Source: Clostridium beijerinckii (lineage in GTDB: Bacteria; Bacillota; Clostridia; Clostridiales; Clostridiaceae). From it: 64,000 nucleotides of DNA. Positions 8,991 to 17,254 of the stretch are shown here, one piece after another. Position numbers and translations under genes: made by a program. Position 1 is the first letter of the stretch. Each line of letters starts with the position of its first letter. Under the pieces are notes generated by a model. The model did not search any database, was not told the origin of the DNA, and worked only from the letters and a program-made list of their open reading frames with translations. Location: positions 2,446,001 through 2,510,000 of the forward strand of contig NZ_CP073653.1 in NCBI RefSeq assembly GCF_018223745.1, in the 5' to 3' direction.

Positions 8991-10115
8991 ATGATTAAAG
9001 CAATGGTTGTAGATGATGAAACTTTAACTAATGATCATATTTGTGAATTAATTAGGGATACAGGTGCTGAAGTTGAGGGATATACAAATCCTCATGAAGC
9101 TATTGATAACATAATGCGATTTAAACCGGATGTGTTGTTTTTAGATATAGAAATGCCGGAAATTAATGGTTTGCAGTTTGCAGAAATAGTTAATTCAATC
9201 GAATATGATTGCGAGATTGTATTTATTACAGCGTATAATCAATATGCAATCAATGCATTTAGAGTTAACGCTATAGATTATTTGTTAAAGCCAATCATAG
9301 TTGAGGAACTTTATAGTTCAATTGAGCGTGTGAAAAAGAGAAGATTTTTGACTTCTAGTGTTAGTCCAAATAAAGAAATAAAAATTTCTTTATTTGGAGG
9401 GGTATCTCTATATATAGGAGATGAAAAGAAACCTATTAGATGGATGACAGCTAAAAGTGCTGAAATTTTTGCTTTCATGCTTCTAGGAAAAGACGATAAA
9501 GAAATATCTAAATGGAGATTAATGAATGAAGTATGGCCAGATAAAGATAAAGAAAAAGCAGATATTAATCTTCGAAGTACAATTAGCCGATTAAATAAAA
9601 CTTTTAGGGAGAATTCTATAAAGATTTCAATTATATCTACTGGAAATGGATATAAATTACAAATGGCGGAACCAGATATAAGAATAGATGCATTTGAATT
9701 AGAAAACTTAGTATTTAATATCGCTGAAATAAATTCTACTAATATAGAGCATTATGAAAGAGTTATACTTAATTATAAATATATGCTTCTTGAAGATTTT
9801 AACAGCGATTGGTGCTATTTTGAAAGAGAAAATTATCATAGATATTTTTTGAATGGAGCACGTAAACTTGTAAAATATTATAAAGATATTAATGCTGAGC
9901 CAATTAAGATTTTAAAACTTGTTGAACTTATTATTCGATACGAACCTTACGATGAGGAAATGAGAGGGAATGCTTTAATGCTACATTATAAGGTCGGTGG
10001 AATAAAAAAAGCAGAAAAATATTATAATGAGTACTATGAAATGATAGAAAATGATCTGCAGATGGAGCCATCAGCAGCTGTAAAAGAATTATACAAATAC
10101 ATTTTAAATCACTAG
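8991..10115 (+). CDS. Response regulator: receiver, winged helix and BTAD (SARP type)
   Basis: Cytoplasmic transcription regulator of 374 residues. Receiver at ~1-120 with acidic pocket VVDDE, acceptor Asp52 (LFLDIEMPE), conserved Thr in FITAY and Lys in DYLLKPI. An OmpR-like winged helix follows (~130-230: SAEIFAFMLLG, LRSTISRLNK, GNGYKL), then a bacterial transcriptional activation domain (~240-374) ending in the typical AEKYYNEYYEMI…EPSAAVKELY. It lies 17 bases behind the hybrid kinase, with GAGCAAGGGATGAAG as ribosome site, so the two form an operon and very likely a phosphorelay. SARP-type regulators activate transcription; the targets are not shown by the sequence. Confidence 0.92.
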   Translation: MIKAMVVDDETLTNDHICELIRDTGAEVEGYTNPHEAIDNIMRFKPDVLFLDIEMPEINGLQFAEIVNSIEYDCEIVFITAYNQYAINAFRVNAIDYLLKPIIVEELYSSIERVKKRRFLTSSVSPNKEIKISLFGGVSLYIGDEKKPIRWMTAKSAEIFAFMLLGKDDKEISKWRLMNEVWPDKDKEKADINLRSTISRLNKTFRENSIKISIISTGNGYKLQMAEPDIRIDAFELENLVFNIAEINSTNIEHYERVILNYKYMLLEDFNSDWCYFERENYHRYFLNGARKLVKYYKDINAEPIKILKLVELIIRYEPYDEEMRGNALMLHYKVGGIKKAEKYYNEYYEMIENDLQMEPSAAVKELYKYILNH

Positions 10116-10230
10116 ATAATAATTTTTATGATAAGTACTATAAGTATTTACAAATATTAGGCAATATTAGACTATTATATATAATTCGAATAAGAATTTA
10201 TATTATAAAATAAAAATAAATACTCCAAGA

Positions 10231-10275
10231 AAGGTTAAAAATATACAATGTTTACATTTTTAACCTTTTATTTAT
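10231..10275 (+). terminator. Rho-independent terminator after the kinase/regulator operon
   Basis: Perfect 12-bp stem (10231-10242 with 10256-10267, aaggttaaaaat and its complement) followed by a T-rich tail. Confidence 0.75.
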
Positions 10276-10397
10276 TTAATTTCTAAAAATAATAATATCT
10301 TGCCACAAATTTGCAACAATATATTGTGTAGAATAAAGTTGTAATAATTCTTTTTATAAACAATATTTTTAAAATTAAATAACACAAGGGGGTAATT

Positions 10398-10646
10398 ATG
10401 ATGAATTTATTTTCTTCAACTTCTTCTTCATCAAATGGTCTAGAGAGGGAGAGGCTAAAACTTATATTGGTACATGATAAAACTGATATATCTAGTGAGG
10501 TTTTAGATTCTATGAGAGAGGAAATACTAGAGGTAATTGATATATATATAAAAGCAGAAAATTCATGCAAAAAGATGATATTAACACAAGATACTGTAAA
10601 TATAGATAATTATTCAATATTGATTGCTAGTATACCTATGAAATAA
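10398..10646 (+). CDS. minE: MinE-like cell division topological factor, orphan
   Basis: Eighty-two residues with the MinE layout: N-terminal amphipathic NLFSS segment, the contact helix/strand RERLKLILVHDKTDIS, then EEILEVIDIYIKAE and the C-terminal strand SILIASIPMK. Family members bind MinD at the membrane and stimulate its ATPase, setting the division site. MinE usually sits behind minC and minD; here it stands alone between two terminators. The middle part is shorter and more divergent than in canonical MinE. The ribosome site is AAGGGGG. It may be a second MinE that modifies the main Min system, for example in sporulation; that is inference. Confidence 0.8.
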   Translation: MMNLFSSTSSSSNGLERERLKLILVHDKTDISSEVLDSMREEILEVIDIYIKAENSCKKMILTQDTVNIDNYSILIASIPMK

Positions 10647-10805
10647 GAAATAGAATATATAATGCATATGATAATATTACAGATATAAAAATCTTATTAA
10701 AAAGAAGATATACTGGAGTTTTGCACGTACTGCGAACAGATAGTAATTTATATGTTGCATCGTTCCTAATTCAAGACTTGAGCAATAATTAAATTGATAT
10801 TGTAT

Positions 10806-10863
10806 AAGTGTAAGTGATTACTTTACTATAAGCAAGTAGATAAACACTTACACTTGTTTTTTT
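10806..10863 (+). terminator. Terminator after minE-like gene
   Basis: Perfect 11-bp stem aagtgtaagtg (10806-10816) with cacttacactt (10845-10855), followed by gttttttttat. The rest of 10647-10948 holds no gene. Confidence 0.8.
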
Positions 10864-10948
10864 TATAGCATGTTGGAAGTGACAGCAAAGTGGTATATAA
10901 TGATGAAAAAGCTTATTTAATGTTTTAAATTGAAAGGGAGGAATAAGA

Positions 10949-11314
10949 ATGTCTTATTTATTCGTAGAGTATCCAAAATGTACAACTTGCAAACGAGCAA
11001 AAAAGTGGCTCGATGAACATCAAGTTGAATATGAGGATAGACATATAGTTGATAACAATCCTAAAATAGAAGAACTTCAAGAATGGATAAAGAAAAGTGG
11101 CTTGCCAATTAAAAAGTTTTTTAACACAAGTGGAACTGTATATAAAGAGATGAATTTGAGTCAAAAGCTTAAAGAACTTTCAGAAGAAGAACAAGTAAAG
11201 CTTTTATCAACAAACGGAATGTTGGTTAAGCGTCCTATTGTAGTTGGAGATGACTTTGTACTTGTTGGTTTTAGAGATGAGAGTTTATGGGAAGAGTCAC
11301 TTTTGAAAGGCTAG
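10949..11314 (+). CDS. ArsC/Spx-family thioredoxin-fold protein
   Basis: Protein of 121 residues of the arsenate reductase/Spx (YffB) family: N-terminal thioredoxin-like strand YLFVEYPKCTTCKRAKKWL with a C-x-x-C pair (C11, C14), then the family segments GLPIKKFFNTSG, LLSTNGMLVKRPIVV and VLVGFRDESLWEE. Full length for the family. The C-terminal RP-loop (KRPIV) is intact. It could be a glutaredoxin-linked reductase or an Spx-like regulator; the C-x-x-C occurs in both, so I leave the function open. Monocistronic with its own terminator. Confidence 0.88.
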   Translation: MSYLFVEYPKCTTCKRAKKWLDEHQVEYEDRHIVDNNPKIEELQEWIKKSGLPIKKFFNTSGTVYKEMNLSQKLKELSEEEQVKLLSTNGMLVKRPIVVGDDFVLVGFRDESLWEESLLKG

Positions 11315-11334
11315 ATTAGTGATTAAGTGATAAT

Positions 11335-11376
11335 AAGAAAGAGATATTTGAATTTAAATATCTCTTTCTTTATTTT
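11335..11376 (+). terminator. Terminator after ArsC/Spx-like gene
   Basis: Perfect 15-bp stem (11335-11349 aagaaagagatattt with 11356-11370) followed by tattttt. Confidence 0.85.
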
Positions 11377-11562
11377 TGCGGAAATTATCAAAGATAATAA
11401 CTTATAGAGATTGAAGAGTAATTTATTATATGCTCTATAATTATGCAAGCTAATATGTAGTATGTTAAAATACATCAATAAAAATGATTAAATTTATCAC
11501 TAAAATTAATATTTAAAATGTGCTATTCTATATATCATAAAGCAAAAGGCAAAATTTTCATA

Positions 11563-11637
11563 AAGCGCATAATAAAATTTATTGATTAATGCCAAAATAG
11601 ATATAATTAATATTTTAATAGATATATGTAAGCGCAT
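11563..11637 (+). promoter_or_regulatory. Paired direct repeats upstream of leuA-araC
   Basis: AAGCGCAT occurs at 11563-11570 and again at 11630-11637, 67 bp apart start to start and 33 bp from the leuA start. Around each copy the context is similar (cataaagcgcataataa and tgtaagcgcatttataa). AraC-type proteins usually bind direct repeats, so these are candidate autoregulatory sites for the fused regulator domain. No T-box motif is visible in this leader. Confidence 0.4.
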
Positions 11638-11669
11638 TTATAAAATTGCTATATTGGGGAGTGATAGGG

Positions 11670-13673
11670 ATGGAAAATTTTGAAAAATATAAAAGAATGT
11701 ATTTTATGCCACCAAAAGTGACATACGATTGGGTGAAAAAAGATTATATAGATAAAGCGCCTAGATGGTGTAGTGTTGATTTACGTGATGGAAATCAATC
11801 ATTAATTGAACCTATGAGTTTAGAAGAAAAGTTAGAATTTTTTAATATGTTAGTGAAAATAGGTTTTAAAGAAATTGAAGTAGGGTTTCCAGCTGCTTCT
11901 GAAACTGAATATCAATTTATAAGGACATTAATTGAGAAAAATATGATTCCTAATGATGTCTCAATTCAGGTTTTAACTCAAGCTAGAGAACATATCATTA
12001 GAAAGACTTTTCAGGCGGTTAAAGGGGCTCCGCATGCAGTAATTCATTTATATAATTCAACTTCAGTTGCACAAAGGGAACAGGTTTTTGGTAAATCTAA
12101 GGATGAAATTAAGCAGCTTGCTGTAAACGGGGCAGAACTTCTAAAAGAAATAGCAAAAGAAGAAAAAGGAAACTATTCATTTCAATATAGTCCAGAAAGT
12201 TTTCCGGGAACAGAAGTAGATTATGCGGTAGAAGTATGTAATGCAGTATTGGATGTTTGGAAGCCGACAAAAGAAGAGAAGGCAATCATTAATATTCCTA
12301 CAACAGTTGAAAATGCAATGCCTCATGTATTTGCTTGCCAAGTTGAATATATTCACAAAAACTTAAAGTATAGGGAGGCTGTAACTTTATGCTTACATCC
12401 ACATAATGATAGAGGAAGTGGAGTGAGTGATGCAGAGTTTGGTATACTTGCAGGTGCAGATAGAATAGAAGGAACTCTATTTGGTAATGGCGAGAGAACA
12501 GGAAATTTAGATATTGTTACAGTTGCTATGAATCTTTATTCTCATGGTGTAGATCCTAATTTGAATTTTAGAAATATGCCTGAAATAGTTGAAAATTATG
12601 AAAGATTAACAAATATGCAAGTAGGTATGCGCCAACCATACGCTGGTGAATTAGTGTTTACTGCCTTTTCGGGTTCTCATCAGGATGCAATTTCAAAGGG
12701 AATAAAGTGGCGTGAAAATAAAGAGTGTGAGTATTGGGAAGTTCCATATTTACCTATTGATCCAATGGATGTTGGGCGCCAATATGATTCAGATGTTATC
12801 CGCATTAACAGTCAATCAGGTAAAGGTGGAGTGGCTTATATATTACAAAAGAATTTCGGAATATCACTTCCAAAACAGATGCAGGAAGCATTTGGGTATA
12901 CAGTAAAGGATGTATCAGATAAGGCTCATAGAGAATTAACACCAGAAGGAATTTATAAAATTTTAGAAGAGAAGTTTATTCGTAACTCCCATGTATTTCA
13001 AATTCCAGAATGTCATTTCATACAAGGAGAGGAGATGGCAGCCGATACTACAATTTGTCATGGAGGGAAAATACAATGTATAACAGCGCATGGAAACGGA
13101 AGATTAGATGCAGTTAGCAATGCAATTAAACAGTATTTTGATATTGATTATGACTTAGATGTGTATGAAGAACATTCATTAACAAGAGGGTCATCATCGA
13201 AAGCTGTTACTTATGTGGGAATCAAATGCCATAATAAGCTTTATTGGGGAGTAGGAATAGAAAATGATATTATTAATTCATCAATTGCAGCTTTAGCAGT
13301 AGCAGTTAATCAATTAGAAGAGATTAAGAATATGAAAAGATCAGATGGTAGAATGACAGAGGTATTAAATTATATTCAATCAAACTATAAGACGGTCACA
13401 TTAGAAAAGCTTTCAGAAACTTTTTACTTATCTAAGCCTTACTTATCCAAATATATTAAAGAAAGTACAAATAGTACTTTTGTGGATATAGTAAAACAAA
13501 TTAGAATGGATAAAGCTAAGAGCTTACTTAAAGGAAGTGGAATGACAGTAGAAAATATTGCAGAGCAAGTTGGTTATGAAAATGTAGAGCATTTTATTAG
13601 ATTGTTTAAGAAAGCATATGGAATAACTCCGGTAGAATTTAGAAATAATATACCTAAGCGAATGGAACAATAA
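11670..13673 (+). CDS. leuA: 2-isopropylmalate synthase fused to an AraC-type DNA-binding domain
   Basis: Long-form LeuA, catalysing condensation of acetyl-CoA with 2-ketoisovalerate, the first committed step to leucine. ATG 11670 is preferred over TTG 11646 because GGGGAG lies 10 bases before it; 667 residues result. The catalytic barrel (~1-390) shows [21 protein letters not shown], the metal pair [10 protein letters not shown] and GNGERTGN. A LeuA regulatory (leucine-binding) domain follows (~440-555: [29 protein letters not shown]). The last ~105 residues are a double helix-turn-helix AraC domain ([20 protein letters not shown] … [29 protein letters not shown]). The fusion joins a leucine-sensing enzyme to a DNA-binding module, so it may regulate transcription in response to leucine. 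No other leu genes adjoin it. Confidence 0.93.
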   Translation: MENFEKYKRMYFMPPKVTYDWVKKDYIDKAPRWCSVDLRDGNQSLIEPMSLEEKLEFFNMLVKIGFKEIEVGFPAASETEYQFIRTLIEKNMIPNDVSIQVLTQAREHIIRKTFQAVKGAPHAVIHLYNSTSVAQREQVFGKSKDEIKQLAVNGAELLKEIAKEEKGNYSFQYSPESFPGTEVDYAVEVCNAVLDVWKPTKEEKAIINIPTTVENAMPHVFACQVEYIHKNLKYREAVTLCLHPHNDRGSGVSDAEFGILAGADRIEGTLFGNGERTGNLDIVTVAMNLYSHGVDPNLNFRNMPEIVENYERLTNMQVGMRQPYAGELVFTAFSGSHQDAISKGIKWRENKECEYWEVPYLPIDPMDVGRQYDSDVIRINSQSGKGGVAYILQKNFGISLPKQMQEAFGYTVKDVSDKAHRELTPEGIYKILEEKFIRNSHVFQIPECHFIQGEEMAADTTICHGGKIQCITAHGNGRLDAVSNAIKQYFDIDYDLDVYEEHSLTRGSSSKAVTYVGIKCHNKLYWGVGIENDIINSSIAALAVAVNQLEEIKNMKRSDGRMTEVLNYIQSNYKTVTLEKLSETFYLSKPYLSKYIKESTNSTFVDIVKQIRMDKAKSLLKGSGMTVENIAEQVGYENVEHFIRLFKKAYGITPVEFRNNIPKRMEQ

Positions 13674-13804
13674 AATAATAAATTTGTCTTTTTGTAAAAA
13701 AGATTTGATCAAAAAATATAGACTAATATGTCATACTATGGTATATTATATACATAACAAATGATTTGAAAAAACTAAAGATTTAAATAAACTAAAGATA
13801 TTTC

Positions 13805-13850
13805 GAAAAGAGGTGACTATAGATATGGTTATCTCTTTTCTTATTTATAA
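13805..13850 (+). terminator. Terminator after leuA-araC
   Basis: Stem gaaaagaggtgac (13805-13817) with gttatctcttttc (13828-13840), allowing G-U pairs, then a T-rich tail. Confidence 0.6.
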
Positions 13851-14041
13851 AATGAGAGGCAAAATAATTATAAAACTTAGATAAATTCTTATTTTAGCAC
13901 TATAAATATATTAAAAGCATTTGTCGAAAAAAACCTGATAATCAATATCAAAAAATATAGATTATTCTTTAATATTGTGTTAATATAAATGTATACAAAA
14001 GATATCCAAACCCCACTCTTAATCTCCCCTAAATTTTATAT

Positions 14042-14078
14042 AAGATACAGCCATAATTTGGCTGTATCTTTTTATTCT
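14042..14078. terminator. Strong hairpin terminator
   Basis: Perfect 11-bp stem aagatacagcc (14042-14052) with ggctgtatctt (14060-14070) and T run. No gene ends directly before it on either strand, so it may be the remains of a lost gene or end a short RNA. Confidence 0.6.
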
Positions 14079-14281
14079 TTAAGAAATTATAATGCAATTA
14101 AATCTGTGGATAACATTATAGTAGTATATTTTACTGGGGTTAATTACTATAAAGGAATAAAAAAATAAATCATATTCGCCTGCATAAAATGTTCTTATAT
14201 GCAGCATAGCTGCTATTTCTGATGTGCAGATTTTTCTCACATGCGTTCGAAAAGACAGATGCGTGAAAAAAATCTACACAT

Positions 14282-14349
14282 ATGAAAAGAGTGCGAAGCA
14301 CAATACGGAACTTAAATGAAAAGAGTGCGAAGCACAATACGGAACTTAA
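14282..14349. repeat. Exact tandem duplication, 2 x 34 bp
   Basis: Two identical 34-bp units abut at 14282-14315 and 14316-14349 (each contains gagtgcgaagcac). They lie in an 877-base gene-free region (13674-14550) that is less AT-rich than its surroundings. Directly behind them is cagtcgcctgcgattttt (from about 14352), which recurs at about 31639, and an inverted aggcgact at 14428-14435. Confidence 0.75.
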
Positions 14350-14454
14350 CCACAGTCGCCTGCGATTTTTTTTGCGTATTCAGTTAAGAGATATGTCAAT
14401 AAACCATAGGTTACCTAATCAATTAAAAGGCGACTTTACAACAATTAGATGATG

Positions 14455-14474
14455 TTTACAATATATGCTATAAT
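14455..14474 (+). promoter_or_regulatory. Promoter of ynfA-like gene (TTTACA-N8-TATAAT)
   Basis: TTTACA (14455-14460) lies exactly 8 bp before an extended -10, TATGC-TATAAT (14469-14474). The same unusual spacing occurs at 32156, 44085 and 45526. No good -35 at 17 bp is visible, so recognition probably rests on the extended -10. Confidence 0.5.
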
Positions 14475-14550
14475 TTAGCCTAGTAGTGGATATAAATTTA
14501 AGGATGTCTTTTAAATTATTATTTAGATGCTTACACTAGGAGGAAAGAAT

Positions 14551-14886
14551 ATGGAGATTATAAAATCAATATTATATTTTATATTGGCTGGAATATTTGA
14601 AATTGGAGGTGGATATCTTATATGGATATGGTTACGCGATGGAAAAAGCTATTTATATGGAGTTATAGGAGCGGTCATATTAATTTTATATGGAATAATT
14701 CCTACTTTACAGCCTTCAAATTCTAATTTTGGTAAGGTATATGCAGCATATGGAGGAATATTTATTGTAATGTCAATTTTATGGGGATGGAAAATTGATA
14801 ATATAGTACCTGATAAGTTTGATTTAATTGGTGGATGTATAGCTCTAGTAGGTGTTATTGTAATTATGTATGCACCAAGAGGATAG
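14551..14886 (+). CDS. ynfA: YnfA/UPF0060-family small membrane protein
   Basis: Protein of 111 residues with four hydrophobic helices, the normal size and topology of the YnfA family. Family signatures visible: [10 protein letters not shown] in helix 1, a basic/glycine loop ([10 protein letters not shown]), YAAYGGIFI, and [17 protein letters not shown] at the end. The ATG at 14551 follows AGGAGG; an in-frame ATG at 14527 has none. YnfA resembles small drug/metabolite transporters, but a definite substrate is not established. Confidence 0.88.
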   Translation: MEIIKSILYFILAGIFEIGGGYLIWIWLRDGKSYLYGVIGAVILILYGIIPTLQPSNSNFGKVYAAYGGIFIVMSILWGWKIDNIVPDKFDLIGGCIALVGVIVIMYAPRG

Positions 14887-15071
14887 TAGAGTGTGTTATG
14901 ATAAAAATTCGTATATAAAAATCAAGTGTGAAGAGTTTGAAAAAGCTTTAAAAACGGAAATACTTTAAGAAAAATGTAATGGGTGAGTATTACTAATATT
15001 TGAATTAATATAAAATTATAGAAGGGAAATATAAACTTTTATATAATTATCTATATTAAGGGGATGAGTTA

Positions 15072-15290
15072 ATGAATCAAAATGTAGATGTAATATTAGA
15101 AATAATAAAAAATATGCCATGTGAAAATATCGAAGGAGTTAATGTTCCTAAATCTTTGGGATATGAGCAGATAGGAATGAGTATTGATGAATTTGATGAA
15201 GCAATCAAGTACATACAAGATAATGATTTGCTGAGGAAAATAGTTCCTATATTTAAAGATAATAAGATAGTACTAATAAAGATAATGTAA
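15072..15290 (+). CDS. Small protein, 72 residues, possibly winged-helix
   Basis: Follows AAGGGGATGAG. Sequence MNQNVDVILEIIKNMPCENIEGVNVPKS… with GMSIDEFDEAIKYIQDNDLL and a C-terminal pair of basic/hydrophobic strands (PIFKDNKIVLIKIM). The helix-helix-strand-strand pattern resembles a small winged helix, but there is no basic recognition helix that convinces me. Unknown function. Next gene begins 32 bases later, so they may be co-transcribed. Confidence 0.55.
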   Translation: MNQNVDVILEIIKNMPCENIEGVNVPKSLGYEQIGMSIDEFDEAIKYIQDNDLLRKIVPIFKDNKIVLIKIM

Positions 15291-15322
15291 AATCATACTG
15301 GATTTTTAGAAAGGCGGCTAAT

Positions 15323-15556
15323 ATGACTAGTAAAGAAATAGAATTTGTTGATTTAACTAACCAACAGTATGAAGCTTTGATTAAAATGCAAATGGAATCA
15401 TATAAAAAAATATTGGATTTTTGCAGAGAAAATATAAGTGATTCAGAGAAAGTTGAAATTATAGATAAGAACTTATTAAAAATAGATGAAAAAATAATAA
15501 CAAAATTAGAGGAAATGAGAGTCTATAATAAAATATTTATGGAAACAGTTAAGTAA
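15323..15556 (+). CDS. Small helical protein, 77 residues
   Basis: Preceded by GAAAGGCGGC. Mostly charged helix (YEALIKMQMESYKKILDFCREN, KIDEKIITKLEEMRVYNKIF), likely a coiled-coil or helical bundle. No membrane part. No family recognised. Confidence 0.55.
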   Translation: MTSKEIEFVDLTNQQYEALIKMQMESYKKILDFCRENISDSEKVEIIDKNLLKIDEKIITKLEEMRVYNKIFMETVK

Positions 15557-15622
15557 GGTTTAATATTTTTAGAGGAATTTCTCCTTTTTTGTATAATTAT
15601 TATTATGGAAAGAGGTGAGGAT

Positions 15623-16042
15623 ATGGAATTTAATCAGAAGTCATGGATTGAAAACTATGTACATAGCTTATGCCCGAAAAAAATTAGTAAAGAAAATGTA
15701 GATAAAGAGATAAATAGCATAATAACTTTAATGAATGAGTTATTTAGTAGTAGAAATGCAGACAAGTATGTTGAATTTGTCCCAGATGAAAATGCTATAA
15801 TATTCCCAGGTAGAAAAGCAAATATTTTTATAAGATACAGTGTAGATGGAAATGGTAATGAAGTGAAAATATCAAAACATAAAAATCGTGAATTAAGCAG
15901 TAGTATAGAAAAAGCAATATTAATAAGTTGCAAAGGTGAAGAATATGTAGTAAAAGATGAACCTTCGATAACAATGGACGAAATGTCATTTGATGGTTTA
16001 AAAGATTCTATTAATTATGCATTAAGCAAAATATTAAACTAA
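15623..16042 (+). CDS. Hypothetical protein, 139 residues
   Basis: ATG 15623 follows AAAGAGGTGAGG; an ATG at 15605 lies within that ribosome site and is rejected. The N-terminal half is helical (MEFNQKSWIENYVHSLCPKK) and the C-terminal half has several strands (AIIFPGRKANIFIRYS, EYVVKDEP). Soluble, acidic. Not recognised. Ends the possible small-gene operon 15072-16042, closed by a terminator. Confidence 0.6.
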   Translation: MEFNQKSWIENYVHSLCPKKISKENVDKEINSIITLMNELFSSRNADKYVEFVPDENAIIFPGRKANIFIRYSVDGNGNEVKISKHKNRELSSSIEKAILISCKGEEYVVKDEPSITMDEMSFDGLKDSINYALSKILN

Positions 16043-16055
16043 ACATCTGTGTAAG

Positions 16056-16080
16056 AGAACCCTGGATAGGGTTCTTTTGT
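16056..16080 (+). terminator. Terminator of the 15.1-16.0 kb gene row
   Basis: Eight-bp stem agaaccct (16056-16063) with agggttct (16068-16075), tetraloop ggat, then tttgt. Confidence 0.75.
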
Positions 16081-16200
16081 TATATACTTTTATTTTTTAG
16101 TAAAATTTTAAGAAAACATTTTTAACTGACAAAAAACTGACAAAATTTAATGATAATATATATATTAGAAAGTGTAAATGTTGTCAATAATGTATTATAG

Positions 16201-16225
16201 GCAATATAAAAAATTTTTATATTGC
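16201..16225. promoter_or_regulatory. Perfect 12-bp palindrome upstream of 55-residue gene
   Basis: gcaatataaaaa and its complement are separated by one base. It sits about 100 bases upstream of the start at 16324 and could be an operator; no T run follows, so termination is less likely. Confidence 0.4.
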
Positions 16226-16323
16226 GTGATAATGTTTACAAAAAGTCATAAAGTTTTAATTATTTTTGTATAAAAATCACAAGAATTTAATATTATCATA
16301 TATTTAAAAGAGGTGAGAACAAC

Positions 16324-16491
16324 ATGGGGAATATAATTAAAATTAATATGTACGCTGAAATGAACAAAAAAAAGAATGTTAAGCTAGATTTAAAAACAGT
16401 AGAAGAAGTCATTTTAGAATATAATAAATGGCTAAAGAAAAACAACAGAGAGGATAAAATAGAGACTTATGAAAAGTTTTTACAAGTATAA
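16324..16491 (+). CDS. Small basic protein, 55 residues
   Basis: Short frame starting ATG 16324 behind AAAGAGGTGAG and ending TAA 16491, directly before a terminator. Highly charged (MNKKKNVKLDLKTVEEVILE, YNKWLKKNNREDK), no cysteines, no membrane part. Unknown. Its own ribosome site and terminator support a real gene. Confidence 0.6.
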   Translation: MGNIIKINMYAEMNKKKNVKLDLKTVEEVILEYNKWLKKNNREDKIETYEKFLQV

Positions 16492-16499
16492 TTATCTTT

Positions 16500-16540
16500 A
16501 AAGGTAGATTGAGTGATAACGCTTAATTTACCTTTTTTTA
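16500..16540 (+). terminator. Terminator after 55-residue gene
   Basis: Stem aaaggtagattgag (16500-16513) with cttaatttaccttt (16522-16535), G-U pairs allowed, then a T run. Confidence 0.75.
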
Positions 16541-16558
16541 TTTTTATGTAGAAAAATA

Positions 16559-16895
16559 GATAAGCCTACTATAATCTATACTTATGCGTATACATCACCG
16601 AAATCATAAATATTTTGATTCCGAAAAGCTATGAAAATATCGCTGAAGGTTCTAAGCAGCAGGTTGTATCCACTTTAGCATGCTCCAACTTTCCTAGGGA
16701 AGCTCGACTCATTACATTCGCTGAGGAAGTTCGAGAACCCAAAATAAGATTTTGGACTCTCACTTCACAAGCTAAAATGGAACAACCTACAGCAAAGAGC
16801 CTTTAACAGCTCATTTTCAAATGTTTTCTTCATATTATGACCCTTGTGGTTAGAAATATATTTATGATTTCTAGTGAAGATATGAGCTTAAAGTT
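16559..16895. repeat. Giant imperfect palindrome, copy 1
   Basis: The whole stretch folds on itself. The left arm has aaatcataaatat, then gctatgaaaata, aaggttct, gcaggttgt, and the right arm has their complements in reverse order: acaacct, agagcc, tcattttca, atatttatgattt. The outer left arm (actataat-tatacttatgcgtata) matches, inverted, the right arm of the element at 32485-32759. Not coding. Between it and 17254 I see no other feature. Confidence 0.6.
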
Positions 16896-17254
16896 TTAGT
16901 GAATTTGTAAAGACATTCATCTAATAAGTTGAATTCTTAAATTGGATATCTATAACAAGGGAGTTAAATCTGATAGATTTAAGATTTTTGGAGTTTATTG
17001 TGAGTTGATGTAAAGAAAACTCTATTTTATGTTAAAATATAAGTAGATTTTAAAAGTGTATTTTGGTAAAGGGAGAGAAAGGTATTAATATATAATAAAA
17101 AATAAATTATTAAAATATCAGTAAATAATTATAGAGTTTTAGTAAATAAGTGAAGAAAATGAAAAAATGTATCTAAGAAATTGTATTGAGATATTAAAAG
17201 ATTAGGTAAATTTATGTCAAGATAAAGAATTTTACAAAAGAATGGAGGTACGTT

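Noticed and set aside
11375..11669. Leader of leuA considered as a leucine T-box
   Set aside because: No GGTGG T-box core, no specifier-loop layout and no terminator/antiterminator pair were visible.
16615..16806. 63-residue frame inside the giant palindrome
   Set aside because: It has no ribosome site and lies entirely in paired, non-coding arms.
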